A stretch of 48,719 bases of DNA from Helicobacter sp. (GCF_022511165.1 NZ_JAFLSB010000006.1:1-48719); one strand, 5' to 3'; shown: positions 26,151-35,137, counted from the first letter of the stretch. The notes: generated by a model from the sequence alone, not told the origin. Made by a program: numbers and translations.

Positions 26151-27042
26151 ATGTTTGGTTTTAGAAGATTCTTTAAAAAAATAGATAGCTATATATTTCA
26201 TACAAAGCTTAAGCTTTTTCTTCACAATAAGCAAAATATTTTAACAGGGGGGGGGGATAAGAAAGCCTCAAATCATTATCTCTCTTACCTCTTATCCTAA
26301 ACGCGCCCATATCCTCCCCTACACGCTTTATTCACTTTTCACACAAACTCTTAAGCCCGATAAAATTATCCTTTATCTTGCTTTGGAAGAATATCCAAAT
26401 CAAGTTTCTAGCGTATCCCAAACCATTCTTGCATTCTTACACAAAGGTTTAGAAATTAGATGGGTAGCACAAAATTTGAAACCATATAACAAACTCATTT
26501 TTGCCTTGCAAGATTTCCCTGATGATATTATTATAACCATTGATGATGATACGATATATTCGCCACATTGGCTAGAACTACTCTATAATGCCTACCAAGA
26601 AGCACCGCAATTCATACACGCCCATAGGGCACATTTGGTAAGCTTTGATGCAGATAATAACCTCCTGCCCTATCATCAATGGGAATCTTGCATTGATTAT
26701 ACAAAAACCTCTCCTTCATTTCTCAATTTTCTTACAGGCGTTGGCGGGGTGCTTTACCCACCACATACCTTAGATAAAAGGGTGCAAGATTGGAGTATGT
26801 TTATGAATCTCTGCCCCACAGCTGATGATGTGTGGTTTTGGGCTATGGCAGTGCTACAAGGGACAAAGATTAATGTCATAAAGCATAATATAAGCGAGCT
26901 AAAGGGTTTTGCTGATGAAGGAAATCCTTTGTGGCATATAAATTGCCTTCAAGAGCAAAATGATGTGCAAATCAAAAATATCCTCACACAATTCCCTCAA
27001 ATCAAAGAAAAAATCATACCGCACAACACATATAAAGAATAG
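26151..27042 (+). CDS. Phase-variable glycosyltransferase, OFF as sequenced
   Basis: The ATG at 26151 has a good AAGGAG site and reads MFGFRRFFKKIDSYIFHTKL, then enters a ten-G tract (26247-26256) and stops 15 codons later. The main frame begins right after the tract with IRKPQIIISLTSYPKRAHI and has a TAA just before the tract, so it can only be reached by slippage. Removing one G (or adding two) joins the frames into 296 residues. The body has LKPDKIILYLALEEYPNQ, the DxD-like motif IITIDDDTIYSPHWLELL, FIHAHRAH and a late AEVW-like TADDVWFWAMAV, typical of GT-A glycosyltransferases adding sugars to surface glycans. H. pylori has a poly-G variable glycosyltransferase in the same place between nifSU and cdsA/dxr (HP0217, from memory). 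Confidence 0.85.
26247..26256 (+). repeat. Poly-G contingency tract (G10)
   Basis: Ten consecutive G inside the coding sequence, 32 codons from the start. Nine or twelve G restore the glycosyltransferase frame; ten puts it out of frame. It is the longest G tract in the window. Confidence 0.9.
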
Positions 27043-27160
27043 ATTCCAAAAATAAGGCTTATATAGATGCCATAACTCTCTTAAATCTATGTATATCACA
27101 ATAATATGCTTTTTTACTTCATTTGTGTAGAATGCTTTATTTTTTAAAGGAGTGCAAACA

Positions 27161-27613
27161 TTGCTTACAGATACTCAAAAAAAGGCAGTTTTAGAAAATG
27201 CTAAAAACATCATTATCATCGGCTTAAGCCCAGATGCGCAAAAACCAAGCTTTCAAGTCGCAAGCTATCTCCTTGCAAAAGGCTATACTATTATTCCTGT
27301 TTATCCACGAGGTGGGGAGATTCTAGGACAAAAAGCATTCTGTTCTCTTAAAGACGCCCTTATATCTCTTGCACAAAAAAATGAGCAATGTGATATTATC
27401 GATGTATTTCGCAAAAGCGAGGCTTTGCCTGCTGTGCTTAGCGAGATTTGCGCTCTCTCACATCTAAGCTCTTTTGATAAAAATCGTTTATGTGTATGGG
27501 TGCAGCTTGGACTAAAAAGCCAAGAAGCCTATCAAAAAGCGCAAGAATGCGGGATTTTATATCAAGAAGATAGTTGCATTGAAATCGAACACCAAAGACT
27601 TTTTGCCTCTTAA
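27161..27613 (+). CDS. CoA-binding domain protein (YccU-like)
   Basis: 150 residues from a TTG start. NIIIIGLSPDAQKPSFQVASYLLAKGYTIIPVYPRG is the Rossmann-like CoA-binding domain, and DIIDVFRKSEALPAVL plus VWVQLGLKSQEAYQKAQECGI complete the family pattern. I prefer TTG at 27161 because AAAGGAG lies 8 bases in front; a GTG at 27152 overlaps that site. These small proteins bind CoA but have no settled function. The gene stands alone between the glycosyltransferase and cdsA. Confidence 0.83.
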   Translation: MLTDTQKKAVLENAKNIIIIGLSPDAQKPSFQVASYLLAKGYTIIPVYPRGGEILGQKAFCSLKDALISLAQKNEQCDIIDVFRKSEALPAVLSEICALSHLSSFDKNRLCVWVQLGLKSQEAYQKAQECGILYQEDSCIEIEHQRLFAS

Positions 27614-27727
27614 GCTCATTCACTCTATACAAATATATCTCACGCATAGCTTTAAACAAAGCCAAGCAATATTGAATCTAAAAAGCTTTAATGCTAAAAT
27701 AAATGCCACTGACTATAAAGGATAAGT

Positions 27728-28654
27728 ATGGAAAATCATAATGCAAAAAAGCAAGTAGAAAAAAAAGCAAAAGATGAAAAAATACATCAAGAGGGTGCTT
27801 CAAGTGATGAGGTTTTGGGGAGTGAGCCACTCTCACAGCGCATTACAGAAGGCATAAAGGCGCGTTTTCTTGCCGATAAAGCGCGTTTTATTACTGCTCT
27901 TGCTCTCATTGCCGCACTTGTTATTGTGCTTAGCATTGATTATCCTTTGCTTACTTGCGTTATTTTGGCTATTTTTTGTCTTATTGGTGTGCGAGAATCC
28001 CTTAGTCTTTATGGCTTAGAATCTGCCCCTCATTACTGCATTGCCACAGCATTAGCGTGGGTAGGGGCATATTTGAGTAGTCGTGTTATAGAATCTGCCC
28101 TCTTTATACTCATTGTCTATGCCTCCTATCTTGCATATAGTAAAAAAATTTCGCCCAAAGCCCTTTTTCCTTTTATCTACCCACTTTTGCCATTTTTAAG
28201 CATTTATGCCCTATACAAAGATGCTGGAGGTAATGGCGTATGGGTGCTTATATGGCTTATTGTCATTGTTGCCCTTACAGATACAGGGGCGTATTTTGGG
28301 GGTAAAATCCTTGGTAAAACGCCCTTTTGCCCCACAAGCCCTAAAAAAACGATTGAGGGTGTGATATGTGGGGTTATTTGTGGTGTGGTTTGTGGCTCAT
28401 TTGTGGGCATTGGTATCACTGAAAACTTTTTATATTCACTTGGAATTAGCTTTGTTGTAGCCATAAGTGCAGTATTTGGCGATTTATTTGAAAGCTATTT
28501 AAAGCGCGAAGCCGGAGTAAAAGATAGCGGCTCTATACTGCCCGGACACGGCGGGGTGCTTGATAGACTTGATGCTGTGCTTTTTGGTGCGGTGGTAATG
28601 CACTTTTTACTTTTTTTTCTCCCTGCCTATAATGATTTTATCATTGTGTTCTAA
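27728..28654 (+). CDS. cdsA: Phosphatidate cytidylyltransferase
   Basis: 308 residues and about eight membrane helices after residue 50. The family signature is present near the C-terminus: SAVFGDLFESYLKREAGVKDSGSILPGHGGVLDRLDA. The enzyme makes CDP-diacylglycerol, the precursor of all phospholipids here, at the inner membrane. A charged N-terminal extension (about 45 residues, Lys/Glu/Ser rich) is longer than I recall for H. pylori CdsA. dxr follows after 8 bases, so the two are co-transcribed. Confidence 0.94.
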   Translation: MENHNAKKQVEKKAKDEKIHQEGASSDEVLGSEPLSQRITEGIKARFLADKARFITALALIAALVIVLSIDYPLLTCVILAIFCLIGVRESLSLYGLESAPHYCIATALAWVGAYLSSRVIESALFILIVYASYLAYSKKISPKALFPFIYPLLPFLSIYALYKDAGGNGVWVLIWLIVIVALTDTGAYFGGKILGKTPFCPTSPKKTIEGVICGVICGVVCGSFVGIGITENFLYSLGISFVVAISAVFGDLFESYLKREAGVKDSGSILPGHGGVLDRLDAVLFGAVVMHFLLFFLPAYNDFIIVF

Positions 28655-28662
28655 GGTAAGTA

Positions 28663-29781
28663 ATGATTCTGCTTGGGAGCACAGGGAGCATTGGCACAAA
28701 TGCCCTTGAGGTCGCTACGCGCTTTTGTATCCCCATAGAATCTCTTTGTGCGGGGAAAAACATCACACTTTTAAATCAGCAAATTGCCACACACAAGCCC
28801 AAAAATGTGTGTATTGCTGACAAAGCAGATGCACATCTGCTTATTTCTGGGAATTATCGTCTTTTTTATGGGAGTGAGGGGATTTTAGAAATGATAGAAT
28901 CCTCGCAATCCTCTCTTGTGCTTAATGCTCTTGTGGGTTTTGTGGGGCTAATGCCTAGTTTTAAAGCTCTGCAATGTGGTAAAAAAATCGCTCTTGCCAA
29001 TAAAGAATCTTTAGTCAATGCGGGTTGGCTCTTGCAAGATGCCGACATTACACCTATTGATAGTGAGCATTTTGGGCTATGGTATTTGTATAATAATCGC
29101 CCTATACATAAACTCTATATTACTGCAAGCGGTGGGGCTTTTAGGGATTATCCACTTGAAAAAATCCCCTCTGCTACGCCAGAGCTTGCCCTCAAGCACC
29201 CAAATTGGCAAATGGGACAAAAAATCACCATAGATTCGGCAACAATGGCAAATAAACTTTTTGAGATTCTAGAAGCACGATGGCTTTTTCATACAAGCCA
29301 CATTGATGCGCTTATTGAGGCAAGCTCAAGCATTCACGCATTGATTGAATTTCAAGATGGAAGCACTACAGCTCATATCTCTTGTCCTGATATGAAGCTT
29401 CCTATCGCCTATGCGCTTAATCCCACTCTTGCGCAAAATCAAAGCTTTATCACTCCTCTTTCGCCCTCATTGCTCTCAATTTGTTTTAAGCCTATTGAAA
29501 AAAGTCGCTATCCTCTGTGGCAGCTTAAAGATGAGATTCTTGCTACTCCGCAAAAAGGTATCATACTGAATTCTAGCAATGAAGTAGCTATATCGCATTT
29601 TTTAGCTAGACGCATACCCTTTGGGACAATAAGCACCCTTATTCTTGCGATGTTAGAATCTTTGAATAATGTTGATTTTTCTTCACTCCAAAGTATAGAA
29701 TCTATTTGTGCGCTTGATGAAGAAGTGCGTCAAAAAAGCAGCCAATGGCTCAAAAATAATGCCCACAAGTTTAGTTTTTGA
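28663..29781 (+). CDS. dxr: 1-deoxy-D-xylulose 5-phosphate reductoisomerase
   Basis: 372 residues. The NADPH-binding start is ILLGSTGSIGTNALEVA; ALANKESLVNAGWL, PIDSEHFGLWYL, ITASGGAFRDYPLE and KITIDSATMANKLFEILEARWLF are the metal- and substrate-binding blocks of DXR. It performs the first committed step of the MEP isoprenoid pathway. The cdsA-dxr pairing is conserved in Helicobacter. Length is normal for the phylum. Confidence 0.96.
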   Translation: MILLGSTGSIGTNALEVATRFCIPIESLCAGKNITLLNQQIATHKPKNVCIADKADAHLLISGNYRLFYGSEGILEMIESSQSSLVLNALVGFVGLMPSFKALQCGKKIALANKESLVNAGWLLQDADITPIDSEHFGLWYLYNNRPIHKLYITASGGAFRDYPLEKIPSATPELALKHPNWQMGQKITIDSATMANKLFEILEARWLFHTSHIDALIEASSSIHALIEFQDGSTTAHISCPDMKLPIAYALNPTLAQNQSFITPLSPSLLSICFKPIEKSRYPLWQLKDEILATPQKGIILNSSNEVAISHFLARRIPFGTISTLILAMLESLNNVDFSSLQSIESICALDEEVRQKSSQWLKNNAHKFSF

Positions 29782-29803
29782 TGGGCAAAGACTTGAAAAA
29801 AGC

Positions 29804-29832
29804 TTGATTGTAAAAAAAAAAAAATATACAAT
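29804..29832 (+). promoter_or_regulatory. OMP promoter with A13 spacer
   Basis: TTGATT (29804-29809) and TACAAT (29827-29832) are separated by exactly 17 bases, 13 of which are a run of A (29812-29824). Loss or gain of an A would move the boxes out of optimal spacing, so this promoter could switch strength by slippage. The role is inferred from position. Confidence 0.55.
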
Positions 29833-29909
29833 AGTAGAGCAAAATCAATAAGCATAAAAGATAAATTTTTGCTATTAAAGATTTATCTAAAATAATTAGG
29901 GATAAGGCT

Positions 29910-30572
29910 ATGAAAAAAAGTTTTATAGGCGTATTTGTGCTAATTTCTATTATAGAAGCTCAAAGCAGTGGCGTGTTTATCGGGGTGAATTATGGACTCT
30001 CTATGCTTGAAGCTGAATTTAGTGATTTTACACAAAATATCGGTTATGGGCGGTGGTTTCCTCAAAATCAAACAGGCAAAGGCTGGGGCGTAGATGTAGG
30101 CTATAAAAAAGCTTTAAGTGAAGAAAATGGCTTAAAATTCTATCTTAGCTATAATTACAATGAAACTAAAGGCTTTAAAGATAATGGAGTATTTGGTTCA
30201 ATAGATTCTCATATTACGCAAAAACTCATTACCGCAAATGTTGATTATTATTTTAATGCCACACGCTTTTTTGGTGCATATATTGGTTTTGGTATAGGTT
30301 ATCAAGAGTATAATCCCATTTGGAATTGGATTGGCAATACTAATCCTTTAATTACAGGGCGTGGAGCAAAGGGTGGCTTGGCTGTGCCTTTAAACATCGG
30401 GCTTACTCTTAATGTGAGTAATTCAAATCAAATTACTTTAGGAGCAAAGATTCCCCTTGCAAGCTATAATTATGACAATGATGATGGCAATCGCCCTGAT
30501 TGGCTAGATTTTAGCGGAGTGGCTACCTTTCGTGCAAGCATTGTGCAAGTGGGCTATAATTTCACTTTCTAA
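29910..30572 (+). CDS. Helicobacter outer-membrane beta-barrel protein (paralogue)
   Basis: 220 residues. The short signal peptide MKKSFIGVFVLISIIEA is followed by QSSGVFIGVNYGLSM. The core GWGVDVGYKKALSEENGLKFYLSY, LITANVDYYFNA, GAYIGFGIGYQEYNP, KGGLAVPLNIGLTLN and the terminal IVQVGYNFTF match the protein at 15801-16436 along the full length, including the F-terminal strand. Loops differ more than strands, as expected for surface-exposed parts. It is a single gene with an A-tract promoter. Function is unknown; an adhesin or porin role would be a guess. Confidence 0.8.
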   Translation: MKKSFIGVFVLISIIEAQSSGVFIGVNYGLSMLEAEFSDFTQNIGYGRWFPQNQTGKGWGVDVGYKKALSEENGLKFYLSYNYNETKGFKDNGVFGSIDSHITQKLITANVDYYFNATRFFGAYIGFGIGYQEYNPIWNWIGNTNPLITGRGAKGGLAVPLNIGLTLNVSNSNQITLGAKIPLASYNYDNDDGNRPDWLDFSGVATFRASIVQVGYNFTF

Positions 30573-30622
30573 GAAATGAGAATCTTGCAGATGAGATTAA
30601 TATAAATCTTAATGCTCTAAGC

Positions 30623-31249
30623 TTAGGCATTGTTTTGGTAGTATTTTTCTTGTAAAAGCAGCAAACGGTGATCGTCTTTATTTAACTGATAGTCTTTATC
30701 AAATTTTTTACGCACGATTTGTTCGATAATGGCAAGTTTATCTTCTGATTTTTCATCAAATAAATCAAGCACAAGAGCGTAGAATTGGATATTTGTAGCA
30801 ATATATTCTAGAGCCTTATCACGCTCTTGCATAAAAAGTTGTTCATTTTTGATGTATTTTTTAAGCCTTATCACAATATGAATAAAAACGCGCTGTATCA
30901 AATGGGGCTTAAGATAAAGTGATAAAATCCTAGGCAAATCATCAAGGAGGACTTCAAGATGCTCTTTTTGCATAAAAAGCAACACAGGCAAAATCATAAT
31001 GATATTTTCAGTATTTTTATCAGCCGAGCGGGATTCTAATTTAAGCCATAAGCGTTTTAAAAAGCCATATTGATATGAATCTAGACCTTTTTTAGGCTTT
31101 ACTTTTGGCTTTGCAGATTCAGGGATTATCTCTACTTTTGGCTTCTCTACCATAGATTTTGGAGATTTTGGCTCACTCGCCATAGACTTAGAATCTGCCC
31201 CTTTGGGCTTAGTAGGTTTTTGTTTAGTTTGTTTTAGCTGCTCATTCAT
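30623..31249 (-). CDS. Hypothetical helical protein downstream of argB
   Basis: 208 residues from the ATG chosen at 31249 (MNEQLKQTKQKPTKPKG); a longer start 6 codons upstream is less likely. The first 75 residues are Lys/Pro/Ser-rich and look disordered (SMASEPKSPKSMVEKPKVEI). The rest is predicted helical (YGFLKRLWLKLES, RILSLYLKPHLIQRVFIHIVIRLKKYI). No known domain was recognised and no membrane segment is convincing. The start overlaps the argB stop by 8 bases (ATGAATGA), so it is translated with argB. A link to arginine synthesis is not implied by sequence. Confidence 0.7.
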   Translation of the reverse strand: MNEQLKQTKQKPTKPKGADSKSMASEPKSPKSMVEKPKVEIIPESAKPKVKPKKGLDSYQYGFLKRLWLKLESRSADKNTENIIMILPVLLFMQKEHLEVLLDDLPRILSLYLKPHLIQRVFIHIVIRLKKYIKNEQLFMQERDKALEYIATNIQFYALVLDLFDEKSEDKLAIIEQIVRKKFDKDYQLNKDDHRLLLLQEKYYQNNA

Positions 31250-32096
31250 TGCAAATCTCCGTGCCAATGCCCTGCGTAGTAAAAAGCTCCAAAAGCAAGG
31301 AGTGTTCTATACGCCCATCAATGATATGCGCCTTTTCTACGCCATTTTTCACACAATCCACACACGCCTCTAGTTTTGGAATCATACCCCCGCTAATCAC
31401 TCCCTCTTTTTTGAGCGTCTCAATATGTTTTGGTGTGAGCGAGGAAATAAGCTCTTTATTGGCATCTAATACCCCGGCAATATCGCTCAAAAAAATTACT
31501 TTTTGTGCCTTAAGAGCTTTTGCAATATGGCAAGCAGCAAGGTCAGCATTGATATTATAGCCCAAATGTCCCGCACTCTCGCCTGTGGCAATAGGCGCAA
31601 TTACAGGCACAAAACCATCATTGATGACTTGCAGGAGAAATTCAGGATTTACCTGTGTAATCTCGCCTGTGTAGCCAAGTGCGCCATTATCTTTTGCTAC
31701 TGCTTGAAGTAAATGTGCGTCCTTGCCACTCATACCCACTGCCTTTGCGCCGTGAAAGTTTAAAAAAGCTGTGAGTTCTTTATTAATTTCGCCACTTAGC
31801 ACCATTTCTACTACACGCATAGAATCTGCGCAAGTTATGCGATAACCATCTTTAAAGGAGCTTTTTATCCCCATATTATCGAGTATTTCATTAATGCGTT
31901 TGCCTCCGCCGTGAATAATCACAGGTTTTAGTCCAAGCATATACATCATCACAATATCAAGGGCGAATTTTTCTTTGAGTTCTAGGCTGCTTTGGGCTGC
32001 ACCGCCGTATTTAATGACAATAATTTTGCCACGAAAGATTCTAATGAATGGGAGAGAATCTAGCAATATTTTCACAACCCTTGCATTTTTTTGCAT
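31242..32096 (-). CDS. argB: Acetylglutamate kinase
   Basis: 284 residues of the amino-acid kinase fold. KIIVIKYGGAAQ, PVIIHGGGKRINEIL, GMSGKDAHLL, HLGYNINADLAACHIA, IFLSDIAGVL and GGMIPKLEACVDCVKNGVEKAHIIDGR are diagnostic. The enzyme phosphorylates N-acetylglutamate in arginine synthesis. Its presence separates this organism from H. pylori, which as I recall lacks the pathway. Other arg genes are not in the window. Confidence 0.96.
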   Translation of the reverse strand: MQKNARVVKILLDSLPFIRIFRGKIIVIKYGGAAQSSLELKEKFALDIVMMYMLGLKPVIIHGGGKRINEILDNMGIKSSFKDGYRITCADSMRVVEMVLSGEINKELTAFLNFHGAKAVGMSGKDAHLLQAVAKDNGALGYTGEITQVNPEFLLQVINDGFVPVIAPIATGESAGHLGYNINADLAACHIAKALKAQKVIFLSDIAGVLDANKELISSLTPKHIETLKKEGVISGGMIPKLEACVDCVKNGVEKAHIIDGRIEHSLLLELFTTQGIGTEICNE

Positions 32097-32159
32097 AAAC
32101 TAACCCTTGAGCAAAAGATGAATGCTATTATATCTCAAATTTTATGCAAAGGATAAGAG

Positions 32160-33086
32160 ATGAAAATGGTTATACTTGATGCGGATACTCTAGGCAAGTG
32201 TGATTTGGGCGAGATAAAGGCATTAGGCGAGCTTGTAAGCTATGGCTTTAGCGCACCAAATGAAGTGATTTCTCGCTGTGCTGGGGCGGAAGTGATACTT
32301 ACAAATAAAGTCGTGCTTGATGAAGCAATTTTATCTCAACTTCCTAGTGTGAAGCTCATTTGTATCACAGCTACGGGAATGAATAATGTTGATTTAGAAT
32401 ATGCAGCAAAAAGGGGCATTGTTGTTAAAAATGTTGCCGGATATTCCACAGATTCTGTTGCACAGCATACGATGAGTATATCACTACATCTTTTGGCAAG
32501 ACTTGGCTATTATGATAGTTATTGCAAAAGCGGTGCGTATTGTAAGAGTGAAATTTTTGTGCATATTAATGGGGGTTTGCGTGAGATAAAACATCTGCAA
32601 TGGGGGATTATTGGCTTTGGGAATATCGGGCAAAGAGTAGCAGCACTTGCTCAAGCTTTTGGCGCAGAGGTAAGTTATTACTCCACAAGTGGCAAAAATG
32701 CTCAAATGGGTTTTATGCGAAAGGATTTAGAGAGCTTACTTTCAACAAGTGATATTATTTCTATCCACGCTCCGCTCAATCCTCAAACAAAAAATCTCTT
32801 AAATCGCACAAATTTATGGCTTTTAAAAGATGGTGCGGTGCTTATAAATGTTGGACGCGGTGGGATTGTTAATGAAGAAGACATAGCAGAATTGCTCAAA
32901 AGTAAGGATATGTATTTTGGCACAGATGTGCTAGAGTGTGAGCCAATGAGGGCAAATCACCCCTTTTTGAATCCAAATATTGCGCATAAATTGCTCCTTA
33001 CACCTCATATTGCGTGGGCGTATGATAGAGCAAGAGAGCGTTTAATCACACTCACTGCGCAAAATATACGCGATTATATTCAATAA
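32160..33086 (+). CDS. D-2-hydroxyacid dehydrogenase (NAD-dependent)
   Basis: 308 residues. The nucleotide-binding motif GIIGFGNIGQRVAALAQAFG, the catalytic Arg in INVGRGGIVNEEDIA, the Glu region (GTDVLECEPM) and the catalytic His in LLLTPHIAW are all in place. Related H. pylori proteins are annotated as 2-hydroxyacid or glycerate dehydrogenase. The substrate (glycerate, hydroxypyruvate, lactate or another) cannot be decided. It is a single gene diverging from argB over 63 bases. Confidence 0.88.
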   Translation: MKMVILDADTLGKCDLGEIKALGELVSYGFSAPNEVISRCAGAEVILTNKVVLDEAILSQLPSVKLICITATGMNNVDLEYAAKRGIVVKNVAGYSTDSVAQHTMSISLHLLARLGYYDSYCKSGAYCKSEIFVHINGGLREIKHLQWGIIGFGNIGQRVAALAQAFGAEVSYYSTSGKNAQMGFMRKDLESLLSTSDIISIHAPLNPQTKNLLNRTNLWLLKDGAVLINVGRGGIVNEEDIAELLKSKDMYFGTDVLECEPMRANHPFLNPNIAHKLLLTPHIAWAYDRARERLITLTAQNIRDYIQ

Positions 33087-33163
33087 GCAGGAGTAGCTCA
33101 AAAAAAAATCTAATTCCTTAGGTTTTATAAGCATAAAAAAGAAAAAAGAGCTAAAATGTAACG

Positions 33164-33224
33164 TTTTTTTTTTTTTTGATTTTTAGGGCATAATATTTTT
33201 TTAAAAATACCTTACTATAAGGTA
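33164..33224 (+). promoter_or_regulatory. Promoter of PAS/MCP pair with T14 and operator-like repeat
   Basis: A run of fourteen T (33164-33177) ends 11 bases before a CATAAT -10 (33189-33194), covering the usual -35 position. Just downstream is a perfect inverted repeat TACCTTA/TAAGGTA with a 3-base loop (33208-33224), which could be an operator or a leader hairpin. Confidence 0.45.
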
Positions 33225-33269
33225 AGAGCTTTTAAAATTAAAGCTGTTCTTTAAGAAAGGGGTTCTTAA

Positions 33270-33785
33270 ATGAGTAGAGAAAAAGTCGTAAATGGTTTTT
33301 TGGTATCTAAGACTGATCCAAAAGGAAAAATTACTTATTGCAATGAGGCGTTTATTAATATTTCAGGATTTACTGAAGAAGAGCTTTTAGGCAAACCACA
33401 TAATATCGTGCGTCATACGGATATGCCACGCAGTATCTTTGCGTATTTATGGAAAAAAATATCAAATAAAGAGGAAGTGAATGTATATGTGAAGAATCTC
33501 GCAAAAAATGGAGATTATTATTGGGTTTTTGCAAATGTAACCCCCTCGCTTGATATTAGAGGCAATATTATAGGGTATTACTCTGTGCGTAGAAAACCCA
33601 ATGCAAGGGGAATTGAGAGTGCTACTGCTTTATATGCCAAAATCAAAGAGGCAGAAAATAATGGTGGCATAGAATCTGGTTTGGCATTTTTTCGTCAATA
33701 TTTTCAAGATTTGGGGCAAAGCTATGAAAGTTTTGTCTTGCATTTGCAGGTAGAAGATGAGCACAGCAAGGAGGATAAAAAATGA
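33270..33785 (+). CDS. PAS-domain sensor, CetB-like
   Basis: 171 residues, no membrane segment. One PAS domain (about 8-115): DPKGKITYCNEAFINISGFTEEELLGKPHNIVRHTDMPRSIFAYLWKKI, then NGDYYWVFANVTPSLDIRGNIIGYYSVRRKP. This is the Aer-type FAD-binding PAS that senses redox state. In C. jejuni the energy-taxis receptor is split into CetB (PAS) and CetA (membrane signalling part) encoded side by side. The same split is seen here, with ATGA overlap to the next gene. FAD binding is inferred from family, not shown. The gene is preceded by a T14 promoter. Confidence 0.8.
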   Translation: MSREKVVNGFLVSKTDPKGKITYCNEAFINISGFTEEELLGKPHNIVRHTDMPRSIFAYLWKKISNKEEVNVYVKNLAKNGDYYWVFANVTPSLDIRGNIIGYYSVRRKPNARGIESATALYAKIKEAENNGGIESGLAFFRQYFQDLGQSYESFVLHLQVEDEHSKEDKK

Positions 33786-35137
33786 TTATAGGCATTTTAG
33801 CTATTGTATGTGTTGGGTTATTGGGCTATATCATATTTCTTAAGGCAAAGGTGGCACAAGATAAAGATTCGATAAGGAGAATCAAACATCTTATTGATGA
33901 AGTTTTAAAGGGTAATTTTGAGCCACGAATCACAAATCTTGGCAATACAGAGCTTCATAAGATTGCTCGAGGCTTGAATGGGCTTCTTGATAACCTAGAG
34001 ACATTTATACGCGAGAATAATACTGTGATTCGCAAATCCCTAGAAATGGGGAGTTACAGACCATTTTTAACCGATGGTATTTTGCCAAATCTGCAAATGG
34101 TGGGCAAACATATCAATGATAATGTGAATGTGGTACAAGAAATAGAGCGACTCAATGCAAACAGGGAGCTTAACTTCGCCCTAAGAAATATCAATAAAAA
34201 TCCCCAACAGCAAAAAGACATACAGACAAGCTTCCACGAAGTTCTTTCGCTCATTAACGATATGTCAAGTAAGATTTACACAATGGCTACTCGCTCTGAA
34301 GAAAACTATAAAAATGTGGCGACTTCTATGACTTCGCTTGAGCAAACCCGCGCACTTGTATCGGCAAATAATGAAGCCGTAGGTGACTTAAGCACACAAT
34401 CTACGGAGATAAACTCAATTGTTAATATGATCAATGAAGTAGCTGAACAAACTAACCTCTTAGCCTTAAATGCTGCTATTGAAGCCGCGCGTGCAGGAGA
34501 ACACGGGCGAGGCTTTGCAGTCGTGGCTGATGAGGTGCGAAAGCTTGCAGAAAAGACCCAGCACTCTACAAAAGATATTTGGACACAAATCAATCTTTTT
34601 CAACAAGCTACAAATGAGATTTATGAAAACTCTCAAAAAATGCTTGAGCAAATGAATGATTTTGGGGAAACAATGAGCGAATTTGAGAACTTATTCCAAG
34701 AGATTAGCACTAATTCCGCACAGATTAATACCTCTACGCGAGTGGTAACAGCAATTTTAAATGGCAATATTTTGATTACTGATTATCTTATCTTTAAAAG
34801 TGATGTGTATGAAAATGTGTTTAAGGAAGTCAATGATGAGCATCTTGCAAGCCATATTTCTGAAATCTTTGATGAATGGCTTACAAAACGAGGGCAAATA
34901 AATTATGGTGGAACAAATGAATTGCAAGCTATTATTGATTCTCATAATACTATGGTAGAATCTGCTAAAATTGGTGTGCCAGAAGCAATATCTTGCAATG
35001 AAAATGCGTGCCACCCTGATGTTTTAAACCATTTTAAAACAATGGAAAATGCAAGTACTACGCTCTTTAAAGCCATTAATGAGTTAAAAAATGTATGGAG
35101 AGCAAAAGTTGCCCAACAAGATTCGGATAAAGTATAA
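33782..35137 (+). CDS. Methyl-accepting chemotaxis protein, CetA-like
   Basis: 451 residues. One N-terminal membrane helix (about residues 2-20) with no periplasmic sensing domain, a HAMP-like region (about 30-90), then the MCP signalling tip INEVAEQTNLLALNAAIEAARAGEHGRGFAVVADEVRKLAEKT near residue 225-265. That layout fits CetA, the partner of the PAS protein encoded just before. The last 130 residues look like a CZB zinc-binding domain (ITDYLIFKSDVYENV, DEWLTKRGQ, DSHNTMVESA), but some expected His/Cys ligands are altered. It should pass the PAS signal to CheA/CheW. Confidence 0.82.
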   Translation: MIIGILAIVCVGLLGYIIFLKAKVAQDKDSIRRIKHLIDEVLKGNFEPRITNLGNTELHKIARGLNGLLDNLETFIRENNTVIRKSLEMGSYRPFLTDGILPNLQMVGKHINDNVNVVQEIERLNANRELNFALRNINKNPQQQKDIQTSFHEVLSLINDMSSKIYTMATRSEENYKNVATSMTSLEQTRALVSANNEAVGDLSTQSTEINSIVNMINEVAEQTNLLALNAAIEAARAGEHGRGFAVVADEVRKLAEKTQHSTKDIWTQINLFQQATNEIYENSQKMLEQMNDFGETMSEFENLFQEISTNSAQINTSTRVVTAILNGNILITDYLIFKSDVYENVFKEVNDEHLASHISEIFDEWLTKRGQINYGGTNELQAIIDSHNTMVESAKIGVPEAISCNENACHPDVLNHFKTMENASTTLFKAINELKNVWRAKVAQQDSDKV

